Part shown: piece by piece, positions 42,687 to 49,728 of the stretch
Layout: each line of letters opens with the position of its first letter
Numbering within the stretch: position 1 is the stretch's first letter
Source: Longimicrobium sp.
GTDB lineage: Bacteria > Gemmatimonadota > Gemmatimonadetes > Longimicrobiales > Longimicrobiaceae
Direction of reading: 5' to 3'
Assembly: GCA_036389135.1 (NCBI GenBank)
Contig: DASVQP010000068.1
Span: 1 to 64,000, forward strand
Length of the DNA stretch: 64,000 nt
Notes under the pieces: model-generated
What the model was told of the DNA's origin: nothing
The model's database searches: none
Seen by the model: only the letters and a program-made list of their open reading frames with translations
Translations under genes and position numbers: made by a program

Positions 42687-43094
42687 ATGCCGCGCTTCAA
42701 GCGAACCGACCGAATCAACGAGCAGCTCAGGGAAGAGATCTCTCTGCTGGTGCGCGACGCCGTGCGCGACCCGCGGGTGTCGCTGGCCACCATCACGGCC
42801 GTGCAGACCTCGCCCGAGCTGGACCACGCCAAGGTGTACTTCACGGCGCTGGGGACCGACGAGGAGCGCAAGGAGCTGCTGGCCGGCCTGCGCAGCGCGG
42901 CGCCCTTCATCCGCAAGGCGCTGGGGCAGCGGCTGCACATGCGCCGCATTCCCGAGCTGCACTTCGAGCAGGACCGGGTGCTGGAGGAGGCGCAGCGGAT
43001 CGAGCAGCTCCTGCGCGAGGCGCTCCCCTTCGACCGTCTCACCGAGACGCCGCCGGACAGCTCGCTGGCTCCCAAGGAAGAGGACGACGCGTGA
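42687..43094 (+). CDS. rbfA: Ribosome-binding factor A
   Basis: A 135-residue KH-like protein that aids 16S 5'-end processing and cold adaptation. It has the family pattern: RFKRTDRINEQLREEISLL, then VRDPRVSLATITAVQTSPEL, DHAKVYFTALG, and a C-terminal HMRRIPELHFEQDRVLEEAQ. The length is normal, and it lies in the usual place between infB and truB. Confidence 0.93.
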   Translation: MPRFKRTDRINEQLREEISLLVRDAVRDPRVSLATITAVQTSPELDHAKVYFTALGTDEERKELLAGLRSAAPFIRKALGQRLHMRRIPELHFEQDRVLEEAQRIEQLLREALPFDRLTETPPDSSLAPKEEDDA

Positions 43095-43110
43095 CCCGCG
43101 CCTCACGCGC

Positions 43111-43139
43111 ACGGGGGGCTCTCCGCCGGAGCCCCCCGT
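43111..43139. terminator. Strong hairpin between rbfA and truB
   Basis: ACGGGGGGCTC (43111-43121) and GAGCCCCCCGT (43129-43139) form an 11 bp perfect stem. No T-run follows, so it is either an intrinsic hairpin that modulates the operon or just part of the CCATTCCCC repeat that comes next. Confidence 0.5.
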
Positions 43140-43170
43140 TCCCCATTCCCCATTCCCCATTCCCCCGTTG

Positions 43171-44055
43171 TTGACCGGCGTCCTTCCCGTCGACAAGCCC
43201 GTCGGTCCCACGTCGCACGATGCGGTGGCCCACGTGCGCCGCGCCCTGCGCACGCGCCAGGTGGGGCACACCGGGACGCTGGACCCCTTTGCGTCCGGCC
43301 TCCTGCTGGTGTGCGTCGGCCAGGCCACGCGCCTCGCCGAGTACCTGACCGGCCTCCCCAAGGCCTACGCCGCCACCCTGCGCCTGGGCGAGACCACCGA
43401 CACCGATGACCTCACCGGCGAGGTCGTCGGCGGGAGCGCGTCGTGGCGCGACCTGACGTACGACAAAGTCGAGGCCGCGCTCCTGCGCCAGGTGGGGACG
43501 ATCCAGCAGCTTCCCCCTACTTACTCCGCGAAAAAGGTGGATGGCGAGCGCATGTACGCCGTCGCGCGCCGCGGCGGCGAGGTGGAGCGCAAGCCGGTCA
43601 CCGTCACCATCCACGAGATCAGGGTGACGCGCGTGGAGCTTCCCGAAGTGGATTTCGAGGTGGTGTGCGGGAGCGGCACCTACATCCGCGCCATCGCCCG
43701 CGACGCAGGCGAGGCGCTGGGCACGGGCGCCCACCTACGCGCGCTGCGCCGCACCCGCGTGGGCGCGCACGGCATCGAGCACGCCGTCCCGCTGGACGCG
43801 CTGGCGGACGAGGATCGCGTCCGCGCCGCCATGCTCACCCCGCTGGACGCCCTCGCCGGCCTCCCGCGCGTGGCGGTGGATGCGGCCGGGGAAGCGGCGC
43901 TCGGCTTCGGCCGTGCCATCCCCGCCCCCCCCGACGCGCCGCAGGGAGTGCCGCTCGCCCTCGCCGGCGCGGACGGCCGCCTCCTGGCCATCGGTGAGCG
44001 CGCGGGAGACGCCATCAAGCCGCGCAAGGTCTTCCCCGCGGAGGTGGCAGGGTGA
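43171..44055 (+). CDS. truB: tRNA pseudouridine-55 synthase
   Basis: A 294-residue enzyme that converts U55 of tRNAs to pseudouridine. The N-terminus LTGVLPVDKPVGPTSHD is preceded only by a repeat, so a TTG start (43171, or 43168) must be used. The catalytic Asp lies in GHTGTLDPFASGLLLV. Further motifs are YAATLRLGETTDTDD, LPPTYSAKKVDGERMY, and the VVCGSGTYIRAIARD strand. Its stop overlaps the ribF GTG by four bases, so the two are coupled. Confidence 0.93.
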   Translation: MTGVLPVDKPVGPTSHDAVAHVRRALRTRQVGHTGTLDPFASGLLLVCVGQATRLAEYLTGLPKAYAATLRLGETTDTDDLTGEVVGGSASWRDLTYDKVEAALLRQVGTIQQLPPTYSAKKVDGERMYAVARRGGEVERKPVTVTIHEIRVTRVELPEVDFEVVCGSGTYIRAIARDAGEALGTGAHLRALRRTRVGAHGIEHAVPLDALADEDRVRAAMLTPLDALAGLPRVAVDAAGEAALGFGRAIPAPPDAPQGVPLALAGADGRLLAIGERAGDAIKPRKVFPAEVAG

Positions 44056-45020
44056 CCCCCACGCACCGCGACGAGCCGCGGGAGTTCGCCATCGACCCCG
44101 CGCTCCCGCCCGCGCTGCCCCGCGACGGGCGTCCGGCCGTGGTGACCGTGGGCACCTTCGACGGCGTGCATCGCGGCCATCGCGAGGTGCTGGAAGAGAT
44201 CGGGCGGCGGGCCGAGCGGGTGGGCGGGCGCAGCATCCTGGTGACCTTTCATCCGCACCCGCTGCGCATCGTCCGCCCGGAGCACGCGCCACCGCTGCTG
44301 ACCACGGTCACGGAGAAGCGCGACATCCTGGCGCAGAGCGGGCTGGAGTACGTCGTCTTCGTCCCCTTCACCCGCACCCTCCAGCGCTACTCCGCGCGCC
44401 GCTTCGTCGAGGAGATCCTCGTGCGGCGCGTGGGGATGCGCGAGCTGGTGATCGGCTACGACCACGGCTTCGGCCGCGACCGCGAGGGGAGCGTCGGCAC
44501 CCTGCGCCAGATCGGCCAGGAGATGGGCTTCGAGGTGGACGTCGTCACAGCCGTGGAGGTGGACGGCGAGCCGATCTCCTCCTCCCGCATCCGCCGCCTC
44601 CTCGGCGACGGCGACGTCGGCGCGGCCAACCGGCTCCTGGGCCGCTCCTACACCGTCGACGGCGTCGTGGTGCGCGGCGAGCGCAAGGGGAGGGAGCTGG
44701 GCTTCCCCACCGCCAACATCCAGGTCGGCGATCCGGAGAAGATGCTTCCGCGCGAGGGGATCTACGCGGTCCACGGCTGGGTGCGCGGCGAGCGGCTCCC
44801 CGGGCTCCTGCACCTGGGCCCGCGCCCCACCTTTGCGGGCTTCGCCCCCAGCGTCGAGCTCTGGCTCATGGACTGGAGCGGCGACATCTACGGCGACCGC
44901 GTCCGCGTGGAGTTCGTCGAGCGCATCCGCGACATCCTCCCCTTCACCTCCGCCGACGCCCTCATCCACGCCATGCACGCCGACGAGCAGCGCGGCCGCG
45001 AGATCCTGGGTTTCACGTAG
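44052..45020 (+). CDS. ribF: Bifunctional riboflavin kinase/FAD synthetase
   Basis: A 322-residue enzyme making FMN and FAD. The N-terminal adenylyltransferase motif is VTVGTFDGVHRGHREVLE (about 31-48), and the ISSSRIRRLL signature lies near 175. The C-terminal kinase shows GRSYTVDGVVVRGERKGREL and GFPTANIQVG. A late VEFVERIRDILPFTSAD closes the fold. In most genomes rpsO follows; here a 4.2 kb insertion separates them. Confidence 0.95.
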   Translation: MTPTHRDEPREFAIDPALPPALPRDGRPAVVTVGTFDGVHRGHREVLEEIGRRAERVGGRSILVTFHPHPLRIVRPEHAPPLLTTVTEKRDILAQSGLEYVVFVPFTRTLQRYSARRFVEEILVRRVGMRELVIGYDHGFGRDREGSVGTLRQIGQEMGFEVDVVTAVEVDGEPISSSRIRRLLGDGDVGAANRLLGRSYTVDGVVVRGERKGRELGFPTANIQVGDPEKMLPREGIYAVHGWVRGERLPGLLHLGPRPTFAGFAPSVELWLMDWSGDIYGDRVRVEFVERIRDILPFTSADALIHAMHADEQRGREILGFT

Positions 45021-45116
45021 TCCCCTGCGGGCCGCCCGTTCCACGACACACGTCGGACGAGCGATGCCGCGCGTGGCGGTGTTCGCTCGGCGACCGCCGG
45101 AAAGCTTGACCACCAT

Positions 45117-45158
45117 AGGTGCTGCTTGCATCATCTGAGAGTCGCGGATGCAGCACCT
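45117..45158. terminator. Hairpin after ribF, possible operon terminator
   Basis: AGGTGCTGCTTGCATC (45117-45132) pairs with GATGCAGCACCT (45147-45158) with a two-base bulge and a 14-base loop; TT follows. It marks the 3' end of the conserved operon and the left edge of the inserted island. The gap 45021-45316 has no other recognisable content, apart from a possible frame-shifted start of the next gene. Confidence 0.55.
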
Positions 45159-45316
45159 TTACCTCTACCGAGCGCCGGACCCACACCTTCGGGACACCTG
45201 TCGAACAGCCGATCTCAGCGTCTGGCCGTCTTCGCTCTTCTCGGGCCTTAACGGTTGACCGTCCGCGCCGACCTCCTCATCCTTCAGTCGACCGGAGGCA
45301 GCGGTGAGATCCTCCA

Positions 45317-45889
45317 TTGCCCAGCACGAACGCGGCGCACGGAGGCTCGGATCGGAACACGAAAGCTCAGCCTGAACGACTTCCAAGGCGTCTCGGTGAA
45401 GGCGCGGGAGAGCTCATCCGCCACGAGCCGGTCGAACACGGGGTTATCTACAGCGCCGCAGGGAAGGCGTTGTACTATGTGCGTAGCCGCCTGGAAGAGC
45501 CAAATCGAGTTACGGTCCCATTGGGCAAAGCGGGCTTGCTTCGGGGCAACGTGTTCGTGCACAATCATCCGAGGAGTGATTCCTTCTCTGAGGCGGACAT
45601 CTGGATGCTGCTGAGGCATGGCGTGAGAGTGGTGTATGCTTACGGCCCGGAGCGGGCTTACCGTATGACGGCGATGGCGGGCACGCGCCGGTTCGGGTAT
45701 GCTCAAGAGTCTGCGGGACGTGCGGAGCTGCATGCGGCGTTCTGGAGATCGATGAGCCAGGCACGCGCGCGATTCCGCCGTTTCGCGGAAGCAGGCTTGC
45801 TCTCCGAACCGGAGGCATGGATTGGGCAGACGCACAGCGTGGCACGCAAGATGTCATCGCACTTCCGGTTTGCTTATCAGGAGATCTGA
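45317..45889 (+). CDS. JAB/MPN-like (HNHP motif) protein, possibly toxin tip, probably 5'-truncated
   Basis: A 190-residue frame. The core GVIYSAAGKALYYVRS, then NVFVHNHPRSDSFSEADIWML, has the H-x-H-P...S-x-x-D metal pattern of JAB/RadC-type proteins. RVVYAYGPERAYRM follows, and a helical tail (QARARFRRFAEAGLLSEPEA) ends in HFRFAYQEI. The first about 30 residues look like noise. A better N-terminus (RKLSLNDFQGVSVKARE) is in another frame at 45360-45410, so a frameshift is likely. It stops three bases before the first of the three 67-residue genes. The decayed copy of its last part at 46370-46452 precedes the third. Confidence 0.65.
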   Translation: MPSTNAAHGGSDRNTKAQPERLPRRLGEGAGELIRHEPVEHGVIYSAAGKALYYVRSRLEEPNRVTVPLGKAGLLRGNVFVHNHPRSDSFSEADIWMLLRHGVRVVYAYGPERAYRMTAMAGTRRFGYAQESAGRAELHAAFWRSMSQARARFRRFAEAGLLSEPEAWIGQTHSVARKMSSHFRFAYQEI

Positions 45890-45892
45890 GCA

Positions 45893-46096
45893 ATGATCAT
45901 CGTCGAGCTTCCAGTGGCGCCGTATTCACCGCCGGGGAAGATCCAGGAGTGGATAACCGAACTCGAGGCGATGCGTAAGAGTCCTCACGCAGAGCCTTAC
46001 GATCTCTGGCTCATCGGGGAGTATCTCGTGATGGCGCAGGGTTGGCTCGACGAAGCACAGTCGAGTCTCGGCACCGAGAGTGGAAGCGCGGCCTAA
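45893..46096 (+). CDS. 67-residue paralogue 1 (immunity-like)
   Basis: A 67-residue protein: MIIVELPVAPYS, PPGKIQEWITELEAMR, EPYDLWLIGEYLVMAQGWLDEA. Three tandem genes here (45893, 46137, 46456) share the pattern M-(I/L)-I-(V/D)-x-PV-x-x-Y-S, an IRAWIxELE-like helix and an IEQYLxxARGWL-like helix. The start lies three bases after the JAB-like gene's stop, with GGAGATCTGAGC serving as ribosome site inside that gene's end. No family is recognised. Confidence 0.7.
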   Translation: MIIVELPVAPYSPPGKIQEWITELEAMRKSPHAEPYDLWLIGEYLVMAQGWLDEAQSSLGTESGSAA

Positions 46097-46136
46097 CTTG
46101 CCGCGGTTCCAACTCACCTAATCCAGGGGCTAAGCG

Positions 46137-46340
46137 ATGATGATCATCGACGTTCCAGTGGCTTCCTACTCGCAGCCTTCGAAGATCCGAGCCTGGATCG
46201 CTGAGCTTGAACTGGCGCGCGAGGACCAGGACGCAGAGCCTTTCGACCTGGTGCGCATCGAGCAGTACCTCGTGAGGACACGAGGGTGGCTGGCCAGAGG
46301 TGAGCAGCAGGCTTCGCTCGAGAGTGGAAACGCCGCGTAG
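46137..46340 (+). CDS. 67-residue paralogue 2 (immunity-like)
   Basis: MMIIDVPVASYSQPSKIRAW, then IAELELAREDQDAEPFDLV and RIEQYLVRTRGWLARG. About half the residues match paralogue 1 and all helix positions correspond. It starts 41 bp after paralogue 1 with no remnant of the JAB-like gene in between. The lower G+C of the ORF compared with the backbone suggests recent transfer. Confidence 0.7.
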   Translation: MMIIDVPVASYSQPSKIRAWIAELELAREDQDAEPFDLVRIEQYLVRTRGWLARGEQQASLESGNAA

Positions 46341-46369
46341 CCCAGGTTCAGGAATGCTCGACGCCTAGC

Positions 46370-46452
46370 GGGTATACGCACAGCGTCGCACCCATCACGG
46401 CGTGGTTCGCGTGCTGTCGGGGCCGCTCGGCTTCGCATACCTGGAGATCTGA
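46370..46452 (+). pseudogene. Decayed 3' end of a second JAB-like gene
   Basis: Between paralogues 2 and 3 the sequence reads YTHSVA (compare GQTHSVA near the end of the intact gene). After a frame change it reads FAYLEI-stop, matching the intact FAYQEI-stop, with CTGGAGATCTGA against CAGGAGATCTGA. The stop is again three bases before the following small gene. This is a shortened duplicate of the last about 25 codons of 45317-45889. Confidence 0.78.
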
Positions 46453-46455
46453 ACG

Positions 46456-46659
46456 ATGCTGCTGATCGACACCCCGGTCACTCCCTACTCCTCCGCGATG
46501 CGTATCCGTGCCTGGATCGATGAGCTTGAGGGAATGCGGGTAGAATTTCGTGCGGACAGGGATGCGCTTGCCACGATCGAGCAGCATCTGATCACCGCCC
46601 GGGAATGGCTCGAAGGCGTGGAGGCACGAACGAAACATAGGGGCGAGAGCGCAGCCTGA
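46456..46659 (+). CDS. 67-residue paralogue 3 (immunity-like)
   Basis: MLLIDTPVTPYSSAMRIRAW, then IDELEGMRVEFRADRDALA and TIEQHLITAREWLEGVEA. It has the same layout as paralogues 1 and 2 and is exactly the same length. It follows the decayed toxin-like remnant at the same three-base distance as paralogue 1 follows the intact one. It is therefore the partner of a second, now lost, upstream gene. Confidence 0.7.
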   Translation: MLLIDTPVTPYSSAMRIRAWIDELEGMRVEFRADRDALATIEQHLITAREWLEGVEARTKHRGESAA

Positions 46660-46691
46660 GTTGTTCCACCTCCCACGCGGAGACGAGAGCG

Positions 46692-46727
46692 ATGTTGATC
46701 GTCGAGCTTCCGGTGTTCCGCACGTAA
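46692..46727 (+). pseudogene. Truncated fourth paralogue start
   Basis: MLIVELPVFRT followed by a stop. It is the family's conserved N-terminus (compare MIIVELPVAPY in paralogue 1), cut after eight matching residues. It marks the right end of the tandem array. Confidence 0.65.
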
Positions 46728-46736
46728 TGCAGCCGT

Positions 46737-47753
46737 TCAGGGGATGCCCGGCCGGCGCACCGTGCCGCCTCGACGACGCTGCCCTATGAGCCAGGCCGCG
46801 ATGGCGAAGGCAGCCACAGCCGCGCACCTAGCACCGATCTCTACGCGGAACTCGACGGCCGTGTTGGCGCGATCCGCCTTCGTAGATCTCAGACCGGGCA
46901 GTTCCACCACACCATTTTCGGTTCGCTCCGGCCGCTCTGCCGTCGCAACCGGCGCCCGCTCGGGCTCGGCCCGGGGTGGCCCGGTGGCCGGCTCTTCATC
47001 CGCCCGAGTTTCGCCCCCCTCACGGACCCCTAGATTGGTGCCCGCTCCTACGGCTTCATCCGCTCCGACGGTCTCGTCCGTGGCTGCGCCCTTTTTGGAC
47101 CTGCGGCCGAACGTTCCGGTTCCGAGACGCACGGCCGCAGTGGTAAATCCCAGGACCAGGAGAGCCACGCCGGCCGTGTACCCCGTGCCCAGCATGGCGG
47201 TGGTGGCGCGGTTCCAACCCTGCGGGAATCTCTCTGCGCCAGGCGCTCCCCTGTATTCGAGGAACGATTTGAAATGGTGTGGACGGACACCCGCCGACGT
47301 GCGAGGGGGTGGGTCATTGAGTTGCTGAAGTTCACGGAGGAGCTCCGGTCCGACCCACCGTGAGGTTCCGATCGGAATCACGATGCGGTACTGCGCGTGA
47401 TCTTCCCCGAACTCGTAGTTGACCGACCGGCTGTCGAGGAAGTTTCGGTAGAGTGCCAGAATCGCGAGGCTGCCTAGAAGGCACAGCGCGCAGAACTCCG
47501 CGACCCTGGACACGTCGAATGCCGCGATACGGGGGCTTGCCACCAGAATGAGTATGGCGATCCCCGATCCAGCTATTTTGGCGATCAACGGAAAGGATTC
47601 AGCTCCGACAGGATACCACTGTTGCTCCGCAAGCACGTTATAGCCGGGAATGAACTGCACGAGGGCCGAAATCGCGATCAGCAGCAACTTGGCCCCGTTC
47701 GCGATTCCGACCGCGCCTTCCTTCTCGGCCGCCTGCGAGGTATCCTCGCTCAT
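46737..47753 (-). CDS. Multi-pass membrane protein, unknown
   Basis: A 338-residue protein with about five membrane segments: KLLLIAISALVQFIPGY, LIAKIAGSGIAILILVAS, AEFCALCLLGSLAILALY, AMLGTGYTAGVALLVLGF, and a C-terminal CAAVAAFAIAAWLIG. A soluble part after the third (QYRIVIPIGTSRWVGPE) and a polar, Glu/Pro-rich linker before the last helix look cytoplasmic or disordered. The ATG at 47751-47753 overlaps the stop of the upstream gene by four bases, so the two are coupled. No family is recognised. Confidence 0.7.
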   Translation of the reverse strand: MSEDTSQAAEKEGAVGIANGAKLLLIAISALVQFIPGYNVLAEQQWYPVGAESFPLIAKIAGSGIAILILVASPRIAAFDVSRVAEFCALCLLGSLAILALYRNFLDSRSVNYEFGEDHAQYRIVIPIGTSRWVGPELLRELQQLNDPPPRTSAGVRPHHFKSFLEYRGAPGAERFPQGWNRATTAMLGTGYTAGVALLVLGFTTAAVRLGTGTFGRRSKKGAATDETVGADEAVGAGTNLGVREGGETRADEEPATGPPRAEPERAPVATAERPERTENGVVELPGLRSTKADRANTAVEFRVEIGARCAAVAAFAIAAWLIGQRRRGGTVRRPGIP

Positions 47754-48937
47754 GCCCCACCGCAAGAAAGCGGGGTGCCAGCCTGCATCATGTTCAGGCG
47801 GACCACGGTGTTGCTGTTGTTCGATGGACGTACGAGCCGCTGGTATACGCGGCCGTACTGGCGCACGACGAGCACGTAGGAGGTGGCATTCCCGCGCCCC
47901 CGGACCGGGTTCCCCGAAGTCGTCCGCCCAAGATAGGGCCTACCCGGCGCCAGGATCGGCCTCAGCGCGCAGAGCGCCGAGTTGGACAGCCCGCCGATCG
48001 GCTGCAAAACCAGGTACACGTCCGCACCCGGGGCAGTCGTAGTCACTTCCACGGATCCACCCGATCTCGGCATCGAAGCGGTCGGCGGGCTTGGGGGAAC
48101 GGGTGGAGGAATGGCGGGGGGCGGTGGAGGTAGATCACCCACTAGAAGCTTTGCGCCCAGGGTCAGGCTTCCCGTGGCCGCGTAGCGATCGCTCGGGCCC
48201 GCCGCGGCAGTGTGAGCGGGCGTATTGTACGCGCGAAGGGCGCGATCGCTCGGCCCCGCCGTGGCGTCGTATTGATCACGTGAGCTCGCCGTGGTGAACG
48301 ACGGCGTGGTGATGTGAGCGGGCGAATCGTACGCGTGCAGAGCGGCTTCCGCGAAAAGGGTGAGCCGGTCGCTCAATGGGAGCAACTCGATGCCCAGCGC
48401 GACGACGCCCTGTCCGACGGTGGCGCTGCCCGCATCATTCGCAAAGCATACACTGCTTGGGCCCCCGGGTCCTTCGATGCAGGTCACCTCCGTGCCCCTG
48501 GAAACCGTGAGGCCGCCTGCGCCGAGGTACAGGTAGGTAGAGGCGATGGATGGGGGGGCGCTGCTGGGAAGAAAGGGACGGAGCACCACCCCGGCATCGT
48601 ACAGCGCCATGTGGGTGCGGAACGACCCGTTTAGACCCGTCGGAGGGCCGTTCGGTCTCTCCACGGAGCCGGCCGCGTACGAAGCGCTGGCCCGTGCCCC
48701 GACTCTGGGGCTGAACCATAAGGTGGCATGCGCACCCGCGGTTACGCCGGGCCCCACCGATCCACCTCCCTCAGAGGTTGAAAACCAGGGAGTGGTATAC
48801 GCCGCGCCTGCCTGTGCCGCGAGCTCGAACTGGCTCGCCCGGCGCGGCGGAAGCGACTCCTGCGCGCTGGCCGCGTTGGCGGACGCGGTGAGTGCCGATA
48901 CCAGAGTGGCTGTCACGAGGCGAAAGCTCTGACACAT
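47750..48937 (-). CDS. Predicted outer-membrane beta-barrel-like protein
   Basis: A 395-residue exported protein with a signal peptide (LVTATLVSALTASANAASAQ). An N-terminal barrel-like region has alternating strands (FELAAQAGAAYTTPWF, ATLWFSPRVGARASASYAAG, TYLYLGAGGLTV, LTLGAKLLVG). A Pro-rich hinge (PPPPPAIPPPVPPSPP) and a C-terminal beta domain follow (VEVTTTAPGADVYLVLQP, SYVLVVRQYGRVYQRL). A duplicated segment (SDRALRAYNTPAHTAAAGPS, resembling the sequence just before it) lies near residue 225. It is coupled to the membrane protein gene behind it. Confidence 0.7.
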   Translation of the reverse strand: MCQSFRLVTATLVSALTASANAASAQESLPPRRASQFELAAQAGAAYTTPWFSTSEGGGSVGPGVTAGAHATLWFSPRVGARASASYAAGSVERPNGPPTGLNGSFRTHMALYDAGVVLRPFLPSSAPPSIASTYLYLGAGGLTVSRGTEVTCIEGPGGPSSVCFANDAGSATVGQGVVALGIELLPLSDRLTLFAEAALHAYDSPAHITTPSFTTASSRDQYDATAGPSDRALRAYNTPAHTAAAGPSDRYAATGSLTLGAKLLVGDLPPPPPAIPPPVPPSPPTASMPRSGGSVEVTTTAPGADVYLVLQPIGGLSNSALCALRPILAPGRPYLGRTTSGNPVRGRGNATSYVLVVRQYGRVYQRLVRPSNNSNTVVRLNMMQAGTPLSCGGA

Positions 48938-49210
48938 AGTGAGCGGCGCGGGAGAAGCGGGGGCGCTGAAGGGGGCTTGCAGCAGGGAATCCCGCTGGTG
49001 CCGGGTTCACGATAAGCAGCGCTTGTTGTATGTCAAGGTTCTTCCCGGTAGGCGACTCCATGCCGGCGCACCACGGGACGGAGTTGTGCAAAACGGCCGA
49101 ACCCGCTAAATTCCACGGCTTGCAAGTTGATCCAGCGACGTTTCCGAACAAGAAGCATCGAAGGGTCGGCTACTTCCTGATCAGTATCAACTCCTCTGGA
49201 GGTTCCGATC

Positions 49211-49477
49211 GTGGCCGAGACGCTCGAGCGCGAAGACATCATCAAGAAGTACCAGCTCCACGAGAACGACCGTGGCTCCACCAAGGTGCAGGTTGCGCTG
49301 CTCACGTCGCGCATCAACCACCTGACCGGTCACTTCCGCGAGCACAAAAAGGATCACCACAGCCGCCGTGGCCTCCTCAAGATGGTCGGCCAGCGCCGCA
49401 GCCTGCTGGACTACCTCAAGCGCAACGACCTGGAAGGGTACCGCGCGCTGATCGCGGACCTCGGGCTGCGCCACTGA
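49211..49477 (+). CDS. rpsO: 30S ribosomal protein S15
   Basis: An 88-residue ribosomal protein with a GTG start at 49211. The family pattern is complete: [60 protein letters not shown], then RYRALI-type [13 protein letters not shown]. It precedes pnp, as is usual. Confidence 0.96.
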   Translation: MAETLEREDIIKKYQLHENDRGSTKVQVALLTSRINHLTGHFREHKKDHHSRRGLLKMVGQRRSLLDYLKRNDLEGYRALIADLGLRH

Positions 49478-49582
49478 GATTGGCCGGCCGGCGGCAGCTT
49501 CGCGGGATGGCGGCGGCGCGCTTCGGCGTGCCGTGCCCGGCCGTCCGCGGAGGGTGTACGAAGCACGCATGAGCCACCGCGA

Positions 49583-49614
49583 GGCCGCACGGGGAAGTCC
49601 CCGTGCGGCCTTGT
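49583..49614 (+). terminator. Strong hairpin between rpsO and pnp
   Basis: GGCCGCACGGGG (49583-49594) pairs perfectly with CCCCGTGCGGCC (49599-49610), followed by TTGT. It lies in the 251 bp rpsO-pnp spacer. Hairpins here are common, both as terminators and as targets of RNase III-type autoregulation of pnp. Confidence 0.75.
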
Positions 49615-49728
49615 CGCGTGGATAGCAACAAGAAGCGGAAAAACAAGGCGATTCGCGGGCCGTGTGCACGGGGGAGCACGGTGCCGCTCGCGGCCTCCCC
49701 CGGCAATCCTGCAGAACGGAAAGAGAAA

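Noticed and set aside
45119-45316. An extra small gene before the JAB-like gene
   Set aside because: A 62-codon frame exists but contains no ribosome site or domain and crosses the ribF terminator-like hairpin. It is more likely the decayed 5' part of the next gene.
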